Shown piece after piece: positions 25,691 to 35,032 of a DNA stretch of 64,000 bases. Under the pieces are notes generated by a model. That model did not search any database. It saw only the letters and a program-made list of their open reading frames with translations, and was not told the DNA's origin. Made by a program: the position numbers and the translations under genes. Within the stretch, counting starts at the first letter, position 1. Each line of letters begins with the position of its first letter. Origin of the DNA: Gammaproteobacteria bacterium 45_16_T64 (GTDB lineage Bacteria > Pseudomonadota > Gammaproteobacteria > Pseudomonadales > Ketobacteraceae); contig MABD01000024.1 of assembly GCA_002162955.1 (NCBI GenBank), positions 186,001 to 250,000 of the forward strand. The letters run 5' to 3'.

Positions 25691-26836
25691 ATGAAAGGGT
25701 TCGTTAGCATCTTATTTTTGGTTCTCATTGGGGTTGCTGAGCAGAGTATTGCCCATGATATGGGAGATGGGGCTCATGTGGAGGTTGTGGTTACCGACTC
25801 TCTCGAGTTTCAGTTGGATATTACTTATCAAGAATTTCTGGTTATTCCAGGGGTGGATAAGGATGATGATGGTCGTGTATCGGCTACAGAACAAGAATCA
25901 ATAGATCTTAAAACGCTGGATGACTATATTCTGCAGAACCTTGAAATACGTATGGACGATGAGTTTTGTGTTATTGACATTGTTGGGCACGAGCGAATTC
26001 AGCATCCCGCAGGGGATTACCTACGGTTTAGACTCGCCCATCAATGTAAAGGCGTAGGCAGTAGCCTTGAGGTTGAGTACCGGCTATTTTTTCAACAGAA
26101 CCCTTATCACCAGGGCACGTTAACCCTCAGTCAGGGTGGTAGAGCGTCTTTGTATTACTTTTGGCAGGATCAGCAGGTGAATCGTGTATCGCTTGAGGGT
26201 GATACTCTTACCTCAGTATTATTGTCGGGTATGCGATGGGGTATCCACCATATTGTTGTTGGTTATGACCACCTACTGTTTCTGCTGTGTTTGTTGTTGC
26301 CTTCGGTTTTAGTTAGGCACGGCAAGGGGGAGCTGGGGCGGATACCTCAGCCAGCACCGTCAATACGTCCTGTCATATTGACAGTTGTTCAGATCGTGAC
26401 TGCTTTTACTGTGGCTCATTCCTTGACGTTAGGTCTCGTTATTATGGGTTGGGTGGGGAGCCCTTCGCCACGATTTGTAGAGGCGGGTATTGCAGTGACC
26501 ATAATGTTGGTGGCCGTCAATAATATAATACCCATACCTTCTCGGCTGAAAACCTCAGCAGGAGGAGTGTTGGTTGTAATGGCGCTGGGTTTGCTACATG
26601 GATTCGGTTTTGCCGCTGGGCTTAATGTTAAAGCGATACCCAGTGATGACCTTGTGTGGACATTGTTGGCTGTTAACGTCGGTATTGAGTTGGGGCAGCT
26701 GGTGTTTGTATTGTGTGTTGTGCCTATGCTGTTTGGGGTCAGGAAGTGGTCTTGGTACCAACAGGGGGTTCTTCGTGGAGGCTCCGTAGTTGCTTTTTTT
26801 GTGGCATTTTGGTGGTTAGTTGATCGCTTGGGCTAA
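25691..26836 (+). CDS. HupE/UreJ-like membrane protein with exported N-terminal domain
   Basis: A signal peptide (about residues 1-21) precedes an exported domain of roughly 150 residues with a calcium-type acidic loop (DKDDDGRVSATE, about 56-67). Then come about six to seven membrane helices; RWGIHHIVVGYDHLLFLLCLLLP (near residue 185) is the HupE/UreJ_2 hallmark, with paired His that may bind Ni or another metal. The family includes nickel/cobalt permeases, but this two-part branch has no proven substrate. No hydrogenase or urease gene is in the window. Confidence 0.78.
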   Translation: MKGFVSILFLVLIGVAEQSIAHDMGDGAHVEVVVTDSLEFQLDITYQEFLVIPGVDKDDDGRVSATEQESIDLKTLDDYILQNLEIRMDDEFCVIDIVGHERIQHPAGDYLRFRLAHQCKGVGSSLEVEYRLFFQQNPYHQGTLTLSQGGRASLYYFWQDQQVNRVSLEGDTLTSVLLSGMRWGIHHIVVGYDHLLFLLCLLLPSVLVRHGKGELGRIPQPAPSIRPVILTVVQIVTAFTVAHSLTLGLVIMGWVGSPSPRFVEAGIAVTIMLVAVNNIIPIPSRLKTSAGGVLVVMALGLLHGFGFAAGLNVKAIPSDDLVWTLLAVNVGIELGQLVFVLCVVPMLFGVRKWSWYQQGVLRGGSVVAFFVAFWWLVDRLG

Positions 26837-26953
26837 GTGTATTAGCTTGTTATCCCTGGATAATCCCATTATATTCCGCCATGGTTTTTGTAGACCAATG
26901 ATTACGTTGGGTCTTCAATTAGATATTAGCTGGATTGAGTTTGGGTAGTGAGA

Positions 26954-27160
26954 ATGAATATAACCGTAGAGCAGTTCGAGACCATCTCGTTGTATGTATG
27001 TGTCGGAGGGCTAATCCTCTATATGTTCTATATCATGTACCGTTTAGCCAAAGACTCCAAAGCTGGGAAAATGGGAACAATCGCTATTTTCGGAACGCTA
27101 GGCTTTGGAGTGATCGGCTTTGTGGTCAAGGAGATACTCACCGTCGTGTTGGATATTTAG
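26954..27160 (+). CDS. DUF2788 small inner-membrane protein
   Basis: A 68-residue protein with two membrane helices (ISLYVCVGGLILYMFYIMY and IFGTLGFGVIGFVVKEIL) joined by a short basic loop (RLAKDSKAGKMG). Layout and sequence fit DUF2788, a small conserved gammaproteobacterial family without known function. ATG at 26954 is chosen; an in-frame GTG lies six bases earlier. Its stop codon directly abuts the stop codon of the convergent ABC1 kinase gene, with no base between. Confidence 0.8.
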   Translation: MNITVEQFETISLYVCVGGLILYMFYIMYRLAKDSKAGKMGTIAIFGTLGFGVIGFVVKEILTVVLDI

Positions 27161-28828
27161 TTAATCCAAACTTCGATGTGACCACCATAGAATAAAGAGT
27201 AGAAAGTGAGTGCTTCCTATGGCAATGAGAAGCCCTATTATCCCTAATACGGACATCCCTAGGAATTGAGGTCCTGTTTCGACGGTGGTCAGAATGGCCG
27301 ATGCGATAAGAAACCCTACTGTCACCATGAGTTGTGTATGACGAAATTGCGCGCGTTCGTGTCGCATCGCCAATCGTTCAATAAACTGTTTATCGATATT
27401 GCTTGTGCTGGTTGTATTGGCTGGCACAGGAGCGTGAGGCTTGGGCTCTTCATATATTTTGTCGACGATACTTAGCGCACGCATACTGAGTTTTTTTGCT
27501 AACGATGTGGGGCTATATCGGTTTTTCCCCCATTCGCGTATTAAGGGCTCTGCTTCCGTCATCAGGTCAAAATCAGGATTAAGTAAGCGCCCAAAGCCCT
27601 CAAGAGTAATACATGCTTTAGAAAATAACGCGATGTCCGGTGGCAGTGCAATGTCAAAGGTTCTCAGCATATCAGTCACTTGTACAATTAACTGGGGTAT
27701 ATTTACCTCGCTAAGTGACAACCCGTAGAATTGTTGTATCAGGTCTTCACCTTCACCAACCAGTGCATCAAAATCGACGTTGCCATCTGTCCATTCCAAT
27801 AATACCGCTGCCGCACCTGGGCCATCTTGTAAAACTATGCTGCGAGTTAGCTTCATCAATTGTTCACGGCGATTGTGGCTTAGCTTACCCACCATGCCAA
27901 AATCGAGAATGGCGATTTTATTTTTGGGTAGAATAAGGAAATTACCCGGGTGGGGGTCGGCATGAAAGAAGCCGTCAATCAGCATGGATTTCCACACGAT
28001 TTTACCACCACGGTGTGCGATTAGTTTTCGGTCAAGGCCAGCAGCATCGATTCGATTAACGTTCTTTGCGGGAATTCCGTCGATAAATTCCTGTACGTTT
28101 AGATCTTCACAGGTCCATTCCCAATAAATTTTAGGAACCTTTGCATATTTGATGTTCTTTAGGTTTTCCGCGATTCGTTCAGCATTTTTGGCTTCTATGC
28201 TGAAATCCAGCTCGCGCAACAAGGAGCGTTCAAATTCTTTGACGATGGCGACGGGGCGATAGCGGCGTAATTCTACCGACTGGCTTTGTGCTACACGGGC
28301 AAGGTGCTTGATTAATCGGATGTCGGATTCTATTTTATGTCGAATGTCGGGTTTGCGTATTTTGAGTGCGACGGCTTGGTTCTTGTGGGTAATAGCTTTG
28401 TGAACTTGAGCCATCGATGCGGTGCCCAAGGGCTTCTCATCCACATAACGAAAAGCTTGCTCGATTGGCATACCGAGTGATTGTTCTAATTGATCGCGCA
28501 GTGAATCCAGCGGAACGGATTGTGTTTCGTCTTGAAGTTTCTCAAACTCTTGAATCCAGTCTTGGGTAAATAGGTCCACTCGGGTCGCCATTATCTGCCC
28601 AAGTTTAATAAAGGTAGGCCCCATTTCTTCCATAGCGGCACGCGCCCTCTCGGGCGGTTTAGAGGACAAAAAATCGTCAGGTACGGAATATCGAATGAGT
28701 TTTCCCGCTTTCTCTAAGCTTTCTGCGAGCCCGATACGGCGTATCACATCACCAAACCCAAATTTGATCAAAATATTAACAATTTCATTGAGTCTGCGAA
28801 GATCTTTGCCGGTTTTTAATATATCCAT
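27161..28828 (-). CDS. ABC1/AarF/UbiB family atypical kinase
   Basis: A 555-residue protein-kinase-like fold protein with two C-terminal membrane helices (about residues 505-550). The family signature KxGQ is seen in GPTFIKLGQIMATR (about 50-63), the ALA-rich nucleotide loop reads PLGTASMAQVH, and the catalytic LIDGFFHADPHPGN and ILDFGMVG are intact. Relatives (UbiB, Coq8) support ubiquinone synthesis through ATPase activity. It is not beside ubiE/ubiJ, so it may be a paralogue rather than the main UbiB. It is divergent from the diguanylate cyclase gene. Confidence 0.88.
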   Translation of the reverse strand: MDILKTGKDLRRLNEIVNILIKFGFGDVIRRIGLAESLEKAGKLIRYSVPDDFLSSKPPERARAAMEEMGPTFIKLGQIMATRVDLFTQDWIQEFEKLQDETQSVPLDSLRDQLEQSLGMPIEQAFRYVDEKPLGTASMAQVHKAITHKNQAVALKIRKPDIRHKIESDIRLIKHLARVAQSQSVELRRYRPVAIVKEFERSLLRELDFSIEAKNAERIAENLKNIKYAKVPKIYWEWTCEDLNVQEFIDGIPAKNVNRIDAAGLDRKLIAHRGGKIVWKSMLIDGFFHADPHPGNFLILPKNKIAILDFGMVGKLSHNRREQLMKLTRSIVLQDGPGAAAVLLEWTDGNVDFDALVGEGEDLIQQFYGLSLSEVNIPQLIVQVTDMLRTFDIALPPDIALFSKACITLEGFGRLLNPDFDLMTEAEPLIREWGKNRYSPTSLAKKLSMRALSIVDKIYEEPKPHAPVPANTTSTSNIDKQFIERLAMRHERAQFRHTQLMVTVGFLIASAILTTVETGPQFLGMSVLGIIGLLIAIGSTHFLLFILWWSHRSLD

Positions 28829-28982
28829 TCAGTCGTGCCTTGCGGTCAATTAGTGTAGAACTCGTGGGTTTTATTGCCATGATATGGGAGAAAAACCTAT
28901 ATGTCGACATTAGCAGCTATATCCGTTCAATCAAGCCGGAGAAAAATCAAAGAGTTGCTATGCTTAGATGAAGATATGTTAA

Positions 28983-30944
28983 TTGTGGAGTTACCACCTG
29001 TTGTCTCGATTGTTCCTAGGTAAAAAGAGCCCTATACCTCTGTTTTGGCAACTAACGGTAACGATACTGGTTTGTTCACTGTTTGCTCAATCCGCTTTGG
29101 CCAATCCAATGTTTATTTCTCCTGGGACTGAAAGTGCGAGCCTAGGGCCTCACGTATATTACTTGGAAGATGCCACGCAAAAATTAAGCGTGCGGGATCT
29201 AATCTATGGAGAACATGACTGGAAAAAGAATAAAAAGCCGACGGTGAATTTGGGGTTTACACGCTCCGCCTATTGGTTTCGTGTATCGATCCAGAATATG
29301 AATATTGGTGATGGACTGTGGGTGTTGGAGCAATCCTATGGTCTTATCGACAGAATTCAACTTTACGTGGTACGTGGTGGCGAAACGGTGGATTATCGAG
29401 AAACTGGCGATACATTTCCGGTAAAAAATCGCCCCATTCATCATTCAAAGTTTCTATTTCCCATAGAATTGCCCCCCAACAGCATTAGCGATGTGTACAT
29501 TCGTGTAGAAAATACGGAGGCCATGGAAATAACATTAAAACTGTGGAAACAGGAGACATTTCAAATCAATGACCGCAAGGCATTTATGGTTGATGGATTT
29601 TTCTACGGTTTGTTTGCGGTAATGGCGCTATATAATTTGGTTATTTTCTTCTCAGTTAAAGAGAAGGCCTATATTTTTTACGTGTTCTACGTTGTGTGCA
29701 GTATGTTTTTTGTGGGAACACAGAAGGGGCATTTCTTTCTTTGGTTTTATCCAGATTCACCCGTGTTTCATCATTATTCGATACCCATTGTGATTGTGAT
29801 GCTGATGGGCTCAATACTGTTGTTCTTTGAGCATTTCCTGGATGTGAGAAAAGCATCCCCGCGCGTATTCTTCCTATTGAACGGTCTAATGTTGGTCATG
29901 ATTGCGTCAACATTAGGATTGCCGTATCTCCATTACAGCATAATAATTTCTTTCATCATGGTTATGCTTGTCATTCTTGCGTCTCTATCGTTTTTGGTGG
30001 TGGGCAGTCAGGCACTAAAAGGTCGAAGAACTGCCCAGGTTTTTCTTGCTGGTTGGATCACGCTGGTGGTTTGCGGTCTATTTTTAACCTTTGCAAAACT
30101 AGGGCTGGTAAGAAACGAATTTATTGCCAACTACGGACTGCAGGCGGCTTTTTCGTTTGAGATTATTTTGTTTTCGTTGGCACTTTCTTTGCGTATCAAT
30201 GAAGCAAAAGAAGCCAAGCTAGTGGCGGAAGCACGCATGGAAGAAGAGCGTGAAGAGCGAATTAAAGCAGAGGGTGCGACCCTGCAGAAAGAAAGAGAGC
30301 TACGACGAGCACGTGAAGATGCGCTGGAACAGCAGCGTAAACTCAATGAAAATCTTGAGAATACCGTGAAGGAAAGAACCATCGAGCTTGAAAAAACCAT
30401 GGAGCATTTAAATAAAGTAAATGCTGAATTGGAAGAACTCTCTGTCAAGGATGGCCTCACAGGCGTCTACAATCGTCGGTTCTTTGATCGTAAAGCAGAG
30501 GAGGAATGGGATCGAGCGATGCGCAGCCCTTCGATGCTTACACTTATGTTGTTGGATCTTGATCATTTTAAAGCAGTGAATGATAATCGAGGCCACCAGT
30601 GTGGTGACAAGGTGTTACAGCTAACCGCGCAGGCGATTTCGGATATCGCGTGTCGCCCGGCTGACATAGTTGCGCGATATGGCGGTGAGGAGTTTGTTGT
30701 CTTGCTGCCAAGTACGACCCGGGAAGGGGCTGAGCATGTTGCGGGTTTGTTAGTGAAGCATGTGGCCGACCAGCAAATTTTCTATGACGGTGAATTGGTG
30801 CCAGTGACCATTAGTATTGGTTTGGCTTCTTTAATGCCTACGATTTCTGAGAAGCTTGAGGACATGATTAACAGCGCCGATGAAGCTCTCTATCAATCGA
30901 AAGAAAATGGACGAAATCGCTATACTGTTGCTAAAAATATTTAA
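28983..30944 (+). CDS. 7TMR-DISM diguanylate cyclase
   Basis: A membrane sensor that makes c-di-GMP. The order is: signal/anchor (about residues 18-40), exported 7TMR-DISMED2 domain (about 45-190, with FTRSAYWFRVSIQN), seven membrane helices (about 200-400), a coiled coil (about 405-485) and GGDEF (about 490-653). The active site is GGEEF in ARYGGEEFVVLL, and an RxxD inhibitory site (RPAD) stands five residues before it, so product inhibition is expected. The start is TTG at 28983 since an in-frame stop lies just before it; GAAGAT is about six bases upstream. Confidence 0.93.
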   Translation: MWSYHLLSRLFLGKKSPIPLFWQLTVTILVCSLFAQSALANPMFISPGTESASLGPHVYYLEDATQKLSVRDLIYGEHDWKKNKKPTVNLGFTRSAYWFRVSIQNMNIGDGLWVLEQSYGLIDRIQLYVVRGGETVDYRETGDTFPVKNRPIHHSKFLFPIELPPNSISDVYIRVENTEAMEITLKLWKQETFQINDRKAFMVDGFFYGLFAVMALYNLVIFFSVKEKAYIFYVFYVVCSMFFVGTQKGHFFLWFYPDSPVFHHYSIPIVIVMLMGSILLFFEHFLDVRKASPRVFFLLNGLMLVMIASTLGLPYLHYSIIISFIMVMLVILASLSFLVVGSQALKGRRTAQVFLAGWITLVVCGLFLTFAKLGLVRNEFIANYGLQAAFSFEIILFSLALSLRINEAKEAKLVAEARMEEEREERIKAEGATLQKERELRRAREDALEQQRKLNENLENTVKERTIELEKTMEHLNKVNAELEELSVKDGLTGVYNRRFFDRKAEEEWDRAMRSPSMLTLMLLDLDHFKAVNDNRGHQCGDKVLQLTAQAISDIACRPADIVARYGGEEFVVLLPSTTREGAEHVAGLLVKHVADQQIFYDGELVPVTISIGLASLMPTISEKLEDMINSADEALYQSKENGRNRYTVAKNI

Positions 30945-30985
30945 CTTTTCGTCATTCCTCTAAAAGAACAATAAAGGTAATAATC

Positions 30986-31798
30986 ATGCGTTATTTCTCC
31001 AATAAGGTCGCCGTGGTGACGGGGGGCGCGTCTGGGATCGGCGAAGCCCTTGTGAGAGAGTTAGTTCATCAAGGTGCTATCGTCATTATCGCCGACATCA
31101 ATATAAATGCCGCGACGGCATTGGTCAAAGAGCTCAATGTACCCGAAGTGAGTGCAGCGCCACTGGATGTGACGAATCAAGAGCAGGTCACCAGCCTATT
31201 GTCTACGGTCGTTGAAACCCATGGACAGTTAGATATCATGGTTAATAATGCCGGTATTGTGGTGATCTCTGAGATGGAAGATACCCTGGAAGAGGATTGG
31301 GACAAACTTATTGATGTTAACCTTAAGGGTGTGATATTTGGGCTGCAGGCGGCCTATAAGATCATGAAGCAGCAAGGCCATGGGCAAATCCTTAACACGG
31401 CGTCCTCTTCGGGTTTGAGCCCAACGCCACTCTTTACTGCCTACAGCGCGGTAAAGCACGCAGTTGTGGGGTTGTCGACGGCAACTCGGGTAGAAGCATC
31501 AGCCTATAATATTAAGGTCAATGCGTTGTGCCCTGGTGTTGTTAATACACCGGTGGCCACGGGGAGAAATACCAGTCGCGGGATGAATCTTGACGTGTTG
31601 GCGGGAGGTTTGCCGATGATGTTATCACCTCAGAGGGTGGCAACAGCCGCACTTAAGGGAATGAGGAAGAATAAGGCAATAATCCCGGTTGGAATGGACA
31701 GCTATCTACCGTATCTTGCTAATCGCTATGCACCGGGAATTTACGATATGATACTGTCCCGCGGGGTTCCTCTCATGCGCAGCTATATGAAGCGATAG
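30986..31798 (+). CDS. Short-chain dehydrogenase/reductase
   Basis: A classical SDR of 270 residues. Cofactor site TGGASGIG is at about 12-19, NNAG at 87-90, the catalytic Ser near 140, and YxxxK as YSAVK (Y153, K157). An Asp after the second beta strand (ADININ, D37) favours NAD over NADP. Substrate unknown; a carbonyl or alcohol group on a lipid-like compound is plausible since the C-terminal part is long and hydrophobic. It stands between the cyclase and the metal-resistance operon with its own spacing. Confidence 0.88.
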   Translation: MRYFSNKVAVVTGGASGIGEALVRELVHQGAIVIIADININAATALVKELNVPEVSAAPLDVTNQEQVTSLLSTVVETHGQLDIMVNNAGIVVISEMEDTLEEDWDKLIDVNLKGVIFGLQAAYKIMKQQGHGQILNTASSSGLSPTPLFTAYSAVKHAVVGLSTATRVEASAYNIKVNALCPGVVNTPVATGRNTSRGMNLDVLAGGLPMMLSPQRVATAALKGMRKNKAIIPVGMDSYLPYLANRYAPGIYDMILSRGVPLMRSYMKR

Positions 31799-31809
31799 TT
31801 ACTTAACCC

Positions 31810-31840
31810 TTGACCCTGGACTAAACTCCAGGGGTAGCAT
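31810..31840 (+). promoter_or_regulatory. MerR-type metal-responsive promoter with a 19-base spacer
   Basis: TTGACC (31810-31815) and TAGCAT (31835-31840) are 19 bases apart, too far for unaided RNA polymerase, and the dyad ACCCTGGACT/ACTCCAGGGG fills the spacer. This is the known build of zntA, copA and mer promoters. The zntA-type CTGGA..TCCAG core is closely matched. It lies 38 bases upstream of the merR-type gene, so the operon is self-regulated. Confidence 0.85.
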
Positions 31841-31877
31841 AGACGTTACTTACAGTCAGTCAGGGCAGGGTTAAGTT

Positions 31878-32297
31878 ATGCAAATCGGCGAGTTAGCAAC
31901 ATTATGTGGCGTACGTATAGACACGGTACGTTATTACGAAAAGCAACAATTATTAGTACCGACGGGCCGTACTGACAGTGGCTATCGTATCTATTCTGAT
32001 GTCGCATTACGCGAGTTGAAATTTATTCTACGGGCAAAATCATTGGGTTTTACCCTTAGGGAAATAAGAGAACTACTCACCCTTAAAGTGGATAGGGATA
32101 ATCAGCCCTGCTCGTCGGTAAAAGATTTGGCTGAAGCTAAACTGGAAGACATCGAAGAGAAGCTCAGCGAGCTAACGCGTATGCACCGTGCCTTAACAAA
32201 AATAACCGGTGCTTGCTGCGGTGGCGATGAGCCGGCAACAGCATGTTCTATCTTAGATGCGTTGGATCACGAGGAGAATGGGCATGGAGCTAATTAG
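31878..32297 (+). CDS. MerR-family metal regulator, ZntR-like
   Basis: A 139-residue regulator with the MerR HTH (about residues 1-70, IGELATLCGVRIDTVRYYEKQQLL) and a long dimer helix. The metal cysteines C78, C113, C114 and C123 fall at the positions of E. coli ZntR C79, C114, C115 and C124. The ZntR His119 ligand, however, is matched by Glu118, which may shift metal preference. Zn, Cd or Pb sensing is inferred. The downstream exporter starts inside its last 14 bases, so both are made together from the 19-base-spacer promoter. Confidence 0.88.
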   Translation: MQIGELATLCGVRIDTVRYYEKQQLLVPTGRTDSGYRIYSDVALRELKFILRAKSLGFTLREIRELLTLKVDRDNQPCSSVKDLAEAKLEDIEEKLSELTRMHRALTKITGACCGGDEPATACSILDALDHEENGHGAN

Positions 32298-33354
32298 TAA
32301 TTTTATTGAGTTGAGTCTAGAATCAGCGCCGTTTTTGGTATTGGGGTTGGTTATTGCAGGTTTGATCAAAGCATGGGTGCCGACAGAGAGTGTCGCTAAG
32401 CATCTCGGTGGCAAGGGCTTATGGCCGATCACCAAGGCCGCGCTAATTGGTGCGCCTTTACCGCTTTGCTCATGCAGCGTCATCCCGGTAACACTCGGTG
32501 TTCATCGCAGTGGAGCATCGAGAGGGTCTACCGTGTCTTTTTTGGTATCTACACCGGAAACGGGGGCTGATTCAATTGCTATTTCCTATGCATTGCTGGG
32601 ACCTTTTATGGCGATTGTCCGCCCTATTAGTGCCATTTCCAGTGCAATATTTTCCGGTTTATTGGTGAGTTTGACCAAGGAGCCGGAAATAGAGAAAGTC
32701 GAGGAAGAGGTGCATCATTGCTGTTCTAGCAAAAAGGATACTGATGAGGCTTCGGCCGATGAGAGCAGTGAAATCAACACGCAAAAAGTAAGCCCGGTAT
32801 CTAAAACGGTCGACGGTTTGCGGTATGCGTTTACCGATATCTTTAACAATATGGTGTTTTGGTTGGCGATTGGATTAGGTTTTGCCGCGCTTGTTGATAC
32901 ATTTATACCCACTAGCTTCTTACAGCAATGGGGTAGCGGTTTGTTAGCAATGGTGGTTATGGTCTTGATTGGGATACCGATGTACATCTGTGCGACGGCG
33001 TCGACACCGATGGCAGCGGGGTTCTTATTAGCCGGTTTGTCACCGGGAACTGTGCTGGTATTTTTGTTAGCGGGACCGGCGACCAATATGGCGACGCTGG
33101 CAATTGTGAAAAAGGAGCTGGGTAGTGGTGCTCTTGCGGCTTACTTGATCGGTATTGTTGTCGCGGCAATTGGGTTTGGGTTGTTGTTGGATCAAATCGT
33201 GATGTTGTGGGATATTAATATACTGGCTCAAGTAGATGGCACTCATGAAATGGTTAATCCCTGGCTACAATGGCTAACCGGTGGTTTGTTGGCATTACTG
33301 ACAGTGAAATACTCTGTATCAGTGATGGCAAAGTGGACAACTGTGCGAACATAA
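32284..33354 (+). CDS. SO_0444 family Cu/Zn efflux permease
   Basis: An inner-membrane permease with about eight to ten helices and the family's cysteine motif PLPLCSCSVIP near residue 60. A long cytoplasmic loop near residues 140-180 contains the metal-binding-like HHCCSSKK and many acidic residues. The second half carries PMYICATASTPMAAGF. Family members export copper or zinc, as the paired ZntR-like regulator suggests. ATG at 32284 is chosen because GGAGAATGGGC precedes it; it overlaps the regulator gene by 14 bases, so translation is likely coupled. Confidence 0.85.
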   Translation: MELISNFIELSLESAPFLVLGLVIAGLIKAWVPTESVAKHLGGKGLWPITKAALIGAPLPLCSCSVIPVTLGVHRSGASRGSTVSFLVSTPETGADSIAISYALLGPFMAIVRPISAISSAIFSGLLVSLTKEPEIEKVEEEVHHCCSSKKDTDEASADESSEINTQKVSPVSKTVDGLRYAFTDIFNNMVFWLAIGLGFAALVDTFIPTSFLQQWGSGLLAMVVMVLIGIPMYICATASTPMAAGFLLAGLSPGTVLVFLLAGPATNMATLAIVKKELGSGALAAYLIGIVVAAIGFGLLLDQIVMLWDINILAQVDGTHEMVNPWLQWLTGGLLALLTVKYSVSVMAKWTTVRT

Positions 33355-33424
33355 GATTGATGATACAATCGCTGCGATACTAGTAATGTACGTCAACAAT
33401 AAATAACATATTAGGGAGTATGGG

Positions 33425-33841
33425 GTGAGTTACGATAACGAAAATATATTCGCAAAAATTATCCGTGGAGAGTTTGGTTGTATCAAAGTTTATGAAGATG
33501 ATCATGTGATCGCATTCATGGATATCATGCCGCAGGCCGATGGGCATACGTTGATCGTGCCAAAAGAAGCTGCGGAAACGTTGTCTGATTTGTCCGATGA
33601 TGGCGCTGCTGCCGCGATAAAAGTCGTTAAAAAAATCGTTGGTGCGGTGAAGGTTGCGATGGATGTTCCTGCCGCTACAGTGATGCAGCTAAATGGTTCC
33701 GAAGCGGGGCAAACGGTGCCGCATATCCATTTTCATGTGATTCCTGGTTCTATTTTGGGTGGAAAGCCACATGCCAGAGAGATGGCGGATCAAGAGCTGC
33801 TTAAAGGATTTGCAGATAAAATAATCGCAGCGTTAGGTTAA
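33425..33841 (+). CDS. HIT family protein (nucleotide hydrolase/transferase)
   Basis: A 138-residue histidine-triad protein: PHIHFHVIPG carries H100, H102 and H104. The N-terminal CIKVYEDDHVIAFMDIMPQADGH region is typical for Hint-like purine nucleoside phosphoramidases that split adenylated amines. GTG start at 33425 follows GGGAG by six bases. The next gene, xdhC-like, begins six bases after its stop and is probably co-transcribed. Confidence 0.92.
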   Translation: MSYDNENIFAKIIRGEFGCIKVYEDDHVIAFMDIMPQADGHTLIVPKEAAETLSDLSDDGAAAAIKVVKKIVGAVKVAMDVPAATVMQLNGSEAGQTVPHIHFHVIPGSILGGKPHAREMADQELLKGFADKIIAALG

Positions 33842-33847
33842 TTATTT

Positions 33848-34882
33848 TTGTCCAATCATTTGCGACAATTACTGGCTCAATGGTACCCCAAACGGAATGA
33901 TACGCAATGGGTGCTTGGGACTGTATTTAAGACAGAAGGCCCCTGCTATCGAAAAGCAGGGGCGATGATGTTGTTTGATGGTGTGGGGTCGCAGTTAGGC
34001 TTGTTGAGTGGAGGTTGTTTAGAATCTGATATTCAACGCCACGCCCGAAAAGTCATGCAAACAGGGCATTCCCTGACACTGTGTTATGACGGCAGTGACG
34101 AGGATGATATCTCGTTTCAATTGGGTATAGGCTGTGGTGGTACCGTGCATATCGTATTGGCATTGGTGGATCAATCCAACCAATATTTGTGTTTAGATCA
34201 TCTGTACGCATCATTAAACCAACGAGTTGGCGGTCGGTATATCCAAGGGATTCCGGGTGGTGATAGCCATCATTCTGCTACGATTGTTCCTCCCTTGTTT
34301 GAGGCTGCTAACCAAGACAACACCGCCGTTCAACCTTTGAAGAGTGGGCTGTTCTCCACTGAGCAGGGGTTACAATTTATCACGGAGATTGTGCCAGAGC
34401 CTAGCTTGCTAATCGTGGGTGGGGGAATTGATGCATTGCCGGTCGTTGGCATTGCGCAGCAATTGGGTTGGCAGGTGTCCTTATGTGACCCAAGACCGGC
34501 TAATGGGCGCAGGGATCGATTTGGTGATGAGCTCTGTTTGCTCGATACGCTGGATGAGTCCTTGGTGGATCATGCTGAGTCACTTAACGTCGGTGGGATT
34601 ATTATTATGACCCATAATGTAGAAATGGATGCACGAGCACTTCAATTGCTGAGTAATGTATCCAGCACCAAATATCTGGCGTTATTGGGGCCAGTTGCTA
34701 GAAAAGAACAGGTGTTAAATAAAGCGGGCTTGCTAGAGAGTGAATTTTCTATAACGTTGTCGTCTCCAGCCGGTTTCGATATTGGCGGTGAATTACCGGA
34801 GAGTATTGCGTTGTCGATATTGTCTGAATGCCATCATGCACTCTATAAAAAACAGTCCCACCGATATTCCCATCAGCTGTAA
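33848..34882 (+). CDS. XdhC/CoxI family protein
   Basis: XdhC-type proteins help insert sulfurated molybdenum cofactor into xanthine dehydrogenase-like enzymes. The 344-residue product has both domains: the N-terminal XdhC_CoxI part (WVLGTVFKTEGPCYRKAGAMML, LSGGCLE) and a C-terminal Rossmann part (LLIVGGGIDALPVVGIAQQLGW, then CDPRPA). No molybdenum hydroxylase gene is nearby, so it may serve an enzyme encoded elsewhere. The start is TTG at 33848 with only a weak AGG before it; coupling to the HIT gene may help. Confidence 0.86.
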   Translation: MSNHLRQLLAQWYPKRNDTQWVLGTVFKTEGPCYRKAGAMMLFDGVGSQLGLLSGGCLESDIQRHARKVMQTGHSLTLCYDGSDEDDISFQLGIGCGGTVHIVLALVDQSNQYLCLDHLYASLNQRVGGRYIQGIPGGDSHHSATIVPPLFEAANQDNTAVQPLKSGLFSTEQGLQFITEIVPEPSLLIVGGGIDALPVVGIAQQLGWQVSLCDPRPANGRRDRFGDELCLLDTLDESLVDHAESLNVGGIIIMTHNVEMDARALQLLSNVSSTKYLALLGPVARKEQVLNKAGLLESEFSITLSSPAGFDIGGELPESIALSILSECHHALYKKQSHRYSHQL

Positions 34883-35032
34883 GCTCTAGATCAAAATATA
34901 TTTCGAAACATATTTGCCGCTTGATTATGCTTCTTTAATACGCGAGTTGCTAGGTTCTGCGTTGCTGAAGGGGGCATATTCTAATAGTCTACGGCAGTAA
35001 CTATATTTTCGATGTTAATCCAGGGGAAACAA

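Noticed and set aside
30131..30460. Ser/Arg-rich leftward frame inside the diguanylate cyclase gene
   Set aside because: It mirrors the coiled-coil codons of the real gene; no start signal and no family match.
34883..35032. ScfR-type operator upstream of prpE
   Set aside because: Only an ATATTTGC-like fragment is present; no TTGCAA core or repeat like that at 17154-17179 is seen.
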